Positions 5,579 to 10,584 of a stretch of 10,584 bases of DNA are shown here, piece by piece. Position 1 is the first letter of the stretch, and each line of letters starts with the position of its first letter. The notes below the pieces were generated by a model. It was given only the letters and a program-made list of their open reading frames with translations, was not told where the DNA came from and ran no database searches. A program made the position numbers and the translations under genes. Origin of the DNA: Desulfosporosinus sp. UBA5188 (GTDB taxonomy: Bacteria > Bacillota > Desulfitobacteriia > Desulfitobacteriales > Desulfitobacteriaceae); NCBI GenBank assembly GCA_002413075.1, contig DHWG01000182.1:25523-36106 (forward strand), written 5' to 3'.

Positions 5579-8080
5579 TTAATCGTCATCTTCGGATTCT
5601 TCCGATCCGACGGAATCTTCGTCGTCTTCGGACTCTCCAATTTCCTCTTCATCTTTCATCAAGACTTTAGCAAAGGCAACAACACTACTTGCACCAGTAC
5701 GCATAGCCATAACGCCCTGCGCTGAGCGGCCTTGATTAGAGATACTCTCGACTTGAATCCTAAGCATGATTCCGTTATTCGTGATGACCATCAGTTGATC
5801 TTCTACTTGAACAACCTTAATCCCCACTAAGGACCCTGTTTTGTCATTGAGTTTCATAACAATAATACCTTTGCCACCACGGCCTTGAACACGGAATTCC
5901 TTAAGGTTCGTGCGTTTGGCAAAACCATTGGTACTCATGGACAATAGTTCACCCTCATCACCGATCACATCCATGCCGACAACCTCGTCGTTTGCTTCAA
6001 GCCTTATCCCTTTCACACCACGGGCTGTTCGTCCCATATATCGCACATCAGATTCGGCGAAACGAATGGCAATACCATTTTTCGTGGCCAGAAGAATATC
6101 GTCGACCCCTTGGGTAAGCTTGACACCAATCAGCTCATCGTCCTCATCTAAAGTTAAAGCGATTAAGCCATCACGGCGTGATGAATCATATTCTTGGAGG
6201 GCCGTCTTCTTCATAATTCCTTTTTTCGTCGCTGTAATTAAGAAGTAATCCGGGCTGTAGTCTTTGATGGCCATCACCGCGGTTATCATTTCATGCTGGC
6301 TTAAATTCAAGAGATTAATCACAGCCGTTCCCTTACCAACTCGACTGGCTTCCGGAATCTCGTGAGCTTTTAAGCGATACACTTTGCCTTGTGACGTAAA
6401 GAACAGTATATAGTGATGCGTCGTCGTGGTAAACAGATGTTCCACAAAGTCCCGTTCTTTGGTCGCCATACCATTAACACCTTTGCCACCTCTATGCTGA
6501 CTTCGATAGGTACTAAGTGGTAACCGTTTAATATACCCATAATGGGTTACCGTGATCACCACATCTTCCACGGCAATAAGGTCTTCAATATCCATCTTGC
6601 TAACATCAACCGTAATGAGTGTCCGACGTGCATCTCCAAATTTGCGATTGATTTCTTCTAGTTCAGTCTTAATAATTCCAATAACCATACTAGCGGAAGC
6701 AAGCACCGCCTTCAAATGGGCAATGATCTTCTCCAATTCTTGATATTGGTTTTCTAATTTTTCACGTTCTAAGCCAGTTAGGCGTTTTAGTCTCATATCA
6801 ACAATGGCTTGGGCTTGAATTTCGCTTAAGCCAAAGCGGATGGATAGATTTTCTCTAGCATTTGCTTCATTGGTGGAGGAGCGAATGGTTTCAATCACCT
6901 CGTCAATATGATCAAGGGCAATGCGCAGGCCCTCAATAATATGGGCTTCTGCCTCTGCTTTATTGAGTTCAAATTTAGTTCTTCGGACGATAACGTCCTT
7001 TTGATGTTCAATAAAGTAATGGATCATATCCTTAAGCGTCAGCGTTCTTGGTTGACCATTCACGAGAGCCAACATATTTACGCCAAACGTCTCTTCCAAC
7101 TGAGTATGTTTATAGAGATTGTTCAAGATCACTTTCGGATTGACGTCGCGCCTTAACTCAATCACGACACGCATCCCTGAACGATCCGATTCATCCCTCA
7201 AATCAGTAATCCCATCGATTCTCTTGTCCCTTACTAGGTCAGCTATTTTCTCGATCATTCTAGCCTTATTGACCATATACGGAATTTCCGTAATAATAAT
7301 ACGATTTTTTCCGGACTTCTCCATGCGTTCAATTTTTGCTTTAGCCCGTGTTTTAATAGATCCTCTTCCAGTCGTAAAAGCAGACTTGATTCCTTCGTAA
7401 CCCATGATCGTGCCACCCGTTGGAAAATCAGGACCTTTAATATAATTCATCAGCTCATCAATCGTTAACTCTGGGTTATCCATCAAAGCAATCGTACCTT
7501 CGATGACTTCTGATAAATTATGAGGTGGAATATTTGTAGCCATCCCTACGGCAATTCCTGACGAACCATTGACGAGCAAATTTGGAAACTTTGCAGGCAA
7601 TACCGTGGGCTCGCCTTGTTTCTCATCATAATTTGGCGTAAAATTCACGGTGTCTTTATCAATGTCTGCCAACATGTAGGTTGCCATTTTAGCCATTCGA
7701 AGCTCAGTATAACGCATAGCTGCAGCAGAGTCTCCATCAATAGAACCAAAGTTTCCATGTCCGTCAATGAGCGGATAACGACTCGCGAAATCCTGATCCA
7801 TCCGTACGACAGCATCATAAATTGAGCTATCCCCATGCGGATGAAATTTGGCCATACAGTCACCGACGAGACGTGCTGACTTACTGTATGGTTTGTTGGG
7901 TGTCAGACCCAATTCATGAAGGGTATATAGAATTCGGCGATGCACTGGTTTAAGACCGTCTCGAACATCCGGCAAAGCCCTGCTAACAATAACACTCATG
8001 GAGTAGTCGATAAAAGATTTTCGCATTTCGTCCGCAATTTCAACGGGAAGAACTTTCCCGCCCTGCATTTCATCCGACAT
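5579..8080 (-). CDS. gyrA: DNA gyrase subunit A
   Basis: Breakage-reunion subunit of DNA gyrase (A2B2), which introduces negative supercoils using ATP hydrolysed by GyrB. The 833-residue protein has the winged-helix and tower domains, with catalytic Tyr124 in AMRYTE. A C-terminal six-bladed DNA-wrapping domain includes a GyrA box QHRGGKG near residue 528, the hallmark separating gyrase from topoisomerase IV. The quinolone-determining positions matching E. coli Ser83 and Asp87 are Ser85 and Asp89, the drug-sensitive type. The last 26 residues are a low-complexity acidic tail (16 Asp/Glu). The ATG at 8078-8080 has AAAGGGG 9 nt upstream, overlapping the gyrB stop codon. Second gene of a gyrB-gyrA operon with a 14-nt gap. 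The rRNA operon that follows gyrA in B. subtilis is absent. Confidence 0.98.
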   Translation of the reverse strand: MSDEMQGGKVLPVEIADEMRKSFIDYSMSVIVSRALPDVRDGLKPVHRRILYTLHELGLTPNKPYSKSARLVGDCMAKFHPHGDSSIYDAVVRMDQDFASRYPLIDGHGNFGSIDGDSAAAMRYTELRMAKMATYMLADIDKDTVNFTPNYDEKQGEPTVLPAKFPNLLVNGSSGIAVGMATNIPPHNLSEVIEGTIALMDNPELTIDELMNYIKGPDFPTGGTIMGYEGIKSAFTTGRGSIKTRAKAKIERMEKSGKNRIIITEIPYMVNKARMIEKIADLVRDKRIDGITDLRDESDRSGMRVVIELRRDVNPKVILNNLYKHTQLEETFGVNMLALVNGQPRTLTLKDMIHYFIEHQKDVIVRRTKFELNKAEAEAHIIEGLRIALDHIDEVIETIRSSTNEANARENLSIRFGLSEIQAQAIVDMRLKRLTGLEREKLENQYQELEKIIAHLKAVLASASMVIGIIKTELEEINRKFGDARRTLITVDVSKMDIEDLIAVEDVVITVTHYGYIKRLPLSTYRSQHRGGKGVNGMATKERDFVEHLFTTTTHHYILFFTSQGKVYRLKAHEIPEASRVGKGTAVINLLNLSQHEMITAVMAIKDYSPDYFLITATKKGIMKKTALQEYDSSRRDGLIALTLDEDDELIGVKLTQGVDDILLATKNGIAIRFAESDVRYMGRTARGVKGIRLEANDEVVGMDVIGDEGELLSMSTNGFAKRTNLKEFRVQGRGGKGIIVMKLNDKTGSLVGIKVVQVEDQLMVITNNGIMLRIQVESISNQGRSAQGVMAMRTGASSVVAFAKVLMKDEEEIGESEDDEDSVGSEESEDDD

Positions 8081-8094
8081 GAATGAGCACCCCT

Positions 8095-10029
8095 TTAAGT
8101 ATCTAGATTACGTACATCTTTAGCATAACGGTTAATAAAGTCACGGCGTGGTTCTACTTTGTCTCCCATTAACACCGTAAACATTTCTTCACATCGTATA
8201 GCATCTTCTATCGTCACTTGTAAGACCGTGCGCGTTGCAGGATCCATCGTGGTTTCCCACAACTGATCGGGATTCATTTCTCCCAAGCCTTTATAACGCT
8301 GAAGTTCAACTTTTTCTCGCCCGATCGTATCGAGAATTTTGCTAAGTTCTCTATCCGTATAAGCATATTGAATGTGTTTCCCCTTCTTAACCTTAAAGAG
8401 AGGGGGCTGCGCTATATAGACATAATGGTTTTCAATGAGTGGCCTCATGTAGCGATAAAAAAAGGTCAATAAAAGTGTCCTAATATGAGCACCGTCCACA
8501 TCGGCATCTGTCATAATAATCAGCTTATGATAACGTGCTTTAGTAATATCGAATTCATCGGAGATACCCGTTCCCATGGCGGTAATCATGGCCCTGATTT
8601 CTACGTTTGCCAGTATTTTATCAAGTCTGGCCTTCTCAACGTTGATAATCTTCCCACGTAGTGGCAGAATTGCTTGGAAACGTCGATCCCTTCCCTGTTT
8701 AGCAGAACCACCTGCGCTATCTCCCTCAACCAGGTACATTTCACACAGATCTGGTTCTTTCCAAGAACAATCCGCTAATTTTCCTGGCAGGGAGGTTCCC
8801 TCTAAGGCACTTTTCCGGCGGGTCAACTCTCGAGCTTTACGGGCAGCATCCCTTGCTCTGGCTGCTTGAACTGACTTATCAATAAATTTTCTAGCAATCA
8901 CAGGATTCTCTTCCAGAAAAGTACCTAATCCTTCCCCTGTTGCAGAGTCCACGATACCCCTGATTTCACTATTTCCAAGTTTGGTTTTCGTCTGTCCTTC
9001 AAACTGTGGATCAGGCACTTTAACCGAAATTACGGCCGTCAAACCTTCCCTGATATCATCACCAGAAAGATTGGAATCAGCAGCTTTTAGCATATTACTT
9101 TTACGGGCGTAATCATTCACAACCCTTGTTAAGGCCGACTTAAAACCTGCCTCATGGGTTCCTCCTTCTTGGGTATTGATATTATTGGCATAGGAAAACA
9201 GATTTTCTGTATAACTGTCATTGTATTGAATACAAACTTCAACTTCTACATGATCTTTCGTCGTTTCAATATATATTGGTTGGGGATGCAAACACTCCTT
9301 GTTCTTGTTGAGATACATGACAAAATCTCGTATACCGCCCGTATGAAAAAACGTTTCTTGAACGTTTGATCGCTCATCTGTAAAGTTAATTCTCACACTT
9401 TTATTAAGAAAAGACATTTCTCTGAGGCGATGTGCCAGAATGTCATAGTCATAAACGGTTTCTTCAAAAATTTCTGGATCAGGAAGAAAAGATATTTTAG
9501 TACCAGTTTTGTCAGTTGTCCCTATATTTACTAGCTCTGTGGTAGGTTTGCCTTGGGCATATTCCTGATGGTAAACATAGCCCCCTTTGGAGACCTCGAC
9601 AATTAACCATTTTGCCAAAGCATTTACGACACTTAAGCCTACCCCATGGAGGCCACCTGACACTTTATAAGCACTTTTATCCCCGCCAAATTTTCCGCCA
9701 CCATGTAAGACCGTCAGGCACACCTCGACCGCTGGTTTACCAGTTTTAGGATGGATATCTACTGGAATCCCCCGTCCGTTATCTAGAACCGTAATGCTAT
9801 TATCTTCATGTATAAATACATCAATTAAATCGCAAACACCCGCTAACGCTTCGTCAATACTGTTATCAACGATCTCGTATACAAGATGATGGAGACCACG
9901 ACTACTCGTGGAACCAATATACATACCAGGCCGTTTACGAACAGCCTCCAGCCCCTCAAGAACTTCAATTTGCCCTGCATTATAATCGTCACTGGGATCT
10001 AGATCAGGTAACTCTGTATTTTCTAGCAA
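8095..10029 (-). CDS. gyrB: DNA gyrase subunit B
   Basis: ATPase subunit of DNA gyrase. With the start chosen here it has 644 residues, near the usual Gram-positive length without the long insert of E. coli GyrB. The GHKL ATPase domain shows EIVDNSIDEA (52-61, catalytic Glu52, Mg-binding Asn56), DNGRGIPVD and GGLHGVGLSVVNA. The transducer domain follows. The TOPRIM domain has EGDSAGG near 433 and DADVDGAH near 509, and the C-terminal tail has YKGLGEMNP near 580. The start is assigned to the TTG at 10027-10029, because GGGGGG lies 7 nt upstream (10037-10042). An in-frame TTG at 10042-10044 would add five residues but has no ribosome binding site and consumes this one. The gene has its own promoter at 10065-10093. 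Confidence 0.96.
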   Translation of the reverse strand: MLENTELPDLDPSDDYNAGQIEVLEGLEAVRKRPGMYIGSTSSRGLHHLVYEIVDNSIDEALAGVCDLIDVFIHEDNSITVLDNGRGIPVDIHPKTGKPAVEVCLTVLHGGGKFGGDKSAYKVSGGLHGVGLSVVNALAKWLIVEVSKGGYVYHQEYAQGKPTTELVNIGTTDKTGTKISFLPDPEIFEETVYDYDILAHRLREMSFLNKSVRINFTDERSNVQETFFHTGGIRDFVMYLNKNKECLHPQPIYIETTKDHVEVEVCIQYNDSYTENLFSYANNINTQEGGTHEAGFKSALTRVVNDYARKSNMLKAADSNLSGDDIREGLTAVISVKVPDPQFEGQTKTKLGNSEIRGIVDSATGEGLGTFLEENPVIARKFIDKSVQAARARDAARKARELTRRKSALEGTSLPGKLADCSWKEPDLCEMYLVEGDSAGGSAKQGRDRRFQAILPLRGKIINVEKARLDKILANVEIRAMITAMGTGISDEFDITKARYHKLIIMTDADVDGAHIRTLLLTFFYRYMRPLIENHYVYIAQPPLFKVKKGKHIQYAYTDRELSKILDTIGREKVELQRYKGLGEMNPDQLWETTMDPATRTVLQVTIEDAIRCEEMFTVLMGDKVEPRRDFINRYAKDVRNLDT

Positions 10030-10036
10030 GTTGTTT

Positions 10037-10042
10037 CCCCCC
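10037..10042 (-). promoter_or_regulatory. Ribosome binding site that decides the gyrB start
   Basis: GGGGGG followed by AAACAAC (7 nt) and TTG. This spacing supports initiation at the non-ATG codon 10027-10029 rather than at the TTG 15 nt further upstream. Confidence 0.75.
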
Positions 10043-10064
10043 AAAAAATGCCTTCAACCCTGTT

Positions 10065-10093
10065 ATTATACTCTAATTAGCGAGCTGTTTCAA
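10065..10093 (-). promoter_or_regulatory. Sigma-A promoter of gyrB-gyrA
   Basis: The minus strand reads TTGAAA (10088-10093, 5/6), a 17-nt spacer and TATAAT (10065-10070, 6/6). The predicted start near 10058 gives a short leader of about 29 nt to the gyrB start codon. No other gene is visible upstream in the window, so gyrBA is probably an independent unit here. Confidence 0.85.
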
Positions 10094-10148
10094 TTTATTC
10101 AATAACATCGTCAGGTTCGAACGTTATGTATCGACCATTTTTACCGTT

Positions 10149-10192
10149 CCAAGCCCCGTAAACGCAGTGTGACACGAGCGCGACGTCTTTAC
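10149..10192. repeat. Direct repeat copy 1 upstream of gyrB
   Basis: A 44-bp block from CCAAGCCCC to GACGTCTTTAC that recurs at 10408-10449 in the same orientation with roughly 80% identity. The shared 3' half contains GCAGTGT, the GACGTC palindrome and CTTTAC. This copy has GTGTGACAC at its centre, where the other has GTGTCACAC. Looser similarity continues for about 35 bp to the right (AAACAGCCTA against AAGCAGCTTA). Confidence 0.8.
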
Positions 10193-10325
10193 TTAAACAA
10201 AACAGCCTATAGTCCTGTGAAACACGTCCTTGGCCCCTTATGAAAGAACACTTGGCGTCGGAACCTGTGATCGCGGACCCTCTTGGGTTGAGAAAAGACA
10301 ACGAAATTACTAAGAATCCAAACAC

Positions 10326-10354
10326 AAGACGGTGCACATGAAATGTGCCGTCTT
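10326..10354. repeat. Strong hairpin upstream of gyrB
   Basis: AAGACG pairs with CGTCTT and GCACAT with ATGTGC, around a GAA loop with a 2-nt bulge (10332-10333). That is 12 bp in total. On neither strand is it followed by a clean T-run (TCTCC on plus, GTGTTTGG on minus), so terminator function is uncertain. It lies between the two repeat copies and would sit 3' of any minus-strand transcript entering from the window edge. Confidence 0.6.
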
Positions 10355-10407
10355 TCTCCAAAGTGACTTTAGACGTTCCCTGTTCCATTCGCCGTGATTC
10401 CCACGTC

Positions 10408-10449
10408 CCAAGCCCGGGACGCAGTGTCACACAAGCGCGACGTCTTTAC
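10408..10449. repeat. Direct repeat copy 2 upstream of gyrB
   Basis: A 42-bp block from CCAAGCCC to GACGTCTTTAC, matching 10149-10192 in the same orientation about 260 bp away. Most differences fall in the CCCGGGA stretch near its left end; the AGCGCGACGTCTTTAC half is identical in both copies. Confidence 0.8.
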
Positions 10450-10505
10450 GAAAGCAGCTTAGCAAACTTCGTGAAAGCGACCACAGATACGGGGTAGCGA
10501 ACAAG

Positions 10506-10554
10506 GTCCCTTCTCGCCATCCTTGGCTACAGGGACACTCGGTCATCCTTGACC
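10506..10554 (-). other. Two adjacent hairpins with AGGA loops (minus-strand reading)
   Basis: On the minus strand GGTCA-AGGA-TGACC (10541-10554) is followed by GCCA-AGGA-TGGC (10516-10527). The second lies inside an outer GTCCCT/AGGGAC stem (10506-10511 with 10531-10536). Both loops show the octamer CAAGGATG. The structure suggests a folded RNA or a protein-binding RNA, but no promoter or boundaries can be seen because the region runs to the window edge. Confidence 0.45.
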
Positions 10555-10584
10555 AGCGGATGTGAGCTACCGCCATTGCGCCAA

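Larger units (their letters stand above)
10094..10584. other. About 490 bp upstream of gyrB without a convincing gene
   Basis: The stretch is richer in G/C than the other intergenic regions and holds a repeat pair, a strong hairpin and two small hairpins, listed separately. A 111-codon open frame on the minus strand (10095-10430, GTG start) shows no recognisable family, no good ribosome binding site and runs across the repeat and hairpin, so I do not call it a gene. A further minus-strand frame enters from the window edge and stops at about 10426; it too has no recognisable content. Both frames read the repeat as KDVALV, which may be chance. recF or other origin genes, expected upstream of gyrB, are not present within the window. 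Confidence 0.6.

Noticed and set aside
10095..10430. A 111-codon minus-strand open frame upstream of gyrB
   Set aside because: No recognisable domain and no well-placed ribosome binding site. It covers a repeat copy and a hairpin and ends next to the gyrB -35, so it looks like chance or decayed sequence.
10094..10584. Possible replication origin upstream of gyrB
   Set aside because: No TTATCCACA-type DnaA boxes or A/T-rich unwinding element are visible; the repeats are G/C-rich and only two.

Overview
The window looks like an origin-proximal housekeeping segment of a spore-forming, low-to-medium GC Firmicute. The spoIIR gene, the long Alu-domain (Bacillus/Clostridium-type) SRP RNA and the gyrase sequences suggest a clostridial lineage, perhaps the Desulfitobacterium/Desulfosporosinus group; the genus is inference only. 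Every supported gene lies on the minus strand, so transcription runs from high to low coordinates.

Region by region, in the direction of transcription. (1) 10584 to 10094 is a roughly 490-bp stretch without a convincing gene. It holds two diverged copies of a ~43-bp repeat, a strong hairpin and two small hairpins with identical loops. (2) A near-consensus sigma-A promoter drives gyrB and gyrA, 14 nt apart, encoding both DNA gyrase subunits. (3) A 174-bp spacer with a candidate promoter and a nested hairpin leads to pdxS, pdxT and serS, with gaps of 2 and 20 nt. These make pyridoxal-5'-phosphate synthase and seryl-tRNA synthetase. (4) A tRNA block, Ser(UGA), Arg(UCG), Arg(CCU), runs straight into tadA, the tRNA adenosine deaminase, whose start codon is 14 nt from the last tRNA CCA. 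A hairpin terminator follows. (5) A lone tRNA-Ser(CGA) has its own terminator. (6) spoIIR follows, the forespore signal that triggers sigma-E activation. (7) tRNA-Ser(GGA) has an excellent promoter. (8) A 133-bp nested inverted repeat comes next. (9) The SRP RNA gene has its own promoter and is cut by the window edge at its 3' end.

From memory, the order gyrB-gyrA-pdxS-pdxT-serS-tRNA-Ser-tadA-SRP RNA matches the Bacillus subtilis origin region, where dnaX comes next. The rRNA operon, guaB and dacA found there after gyrA are absent here, while spoIIR and extra tRNA genes are inserted. The theme is translation: a synthetase next to its tRNAs, a tRNA-editing enzyme next to tRNA-Arg genes, and the SRP RNA. 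I see no phage, transposase, CRISPR array, defence system or evident new multi-gene system. The least explained parts are the nested inverted repeat at 242-374 and the repeat- and hairpin-rich region upstream of gyrB.
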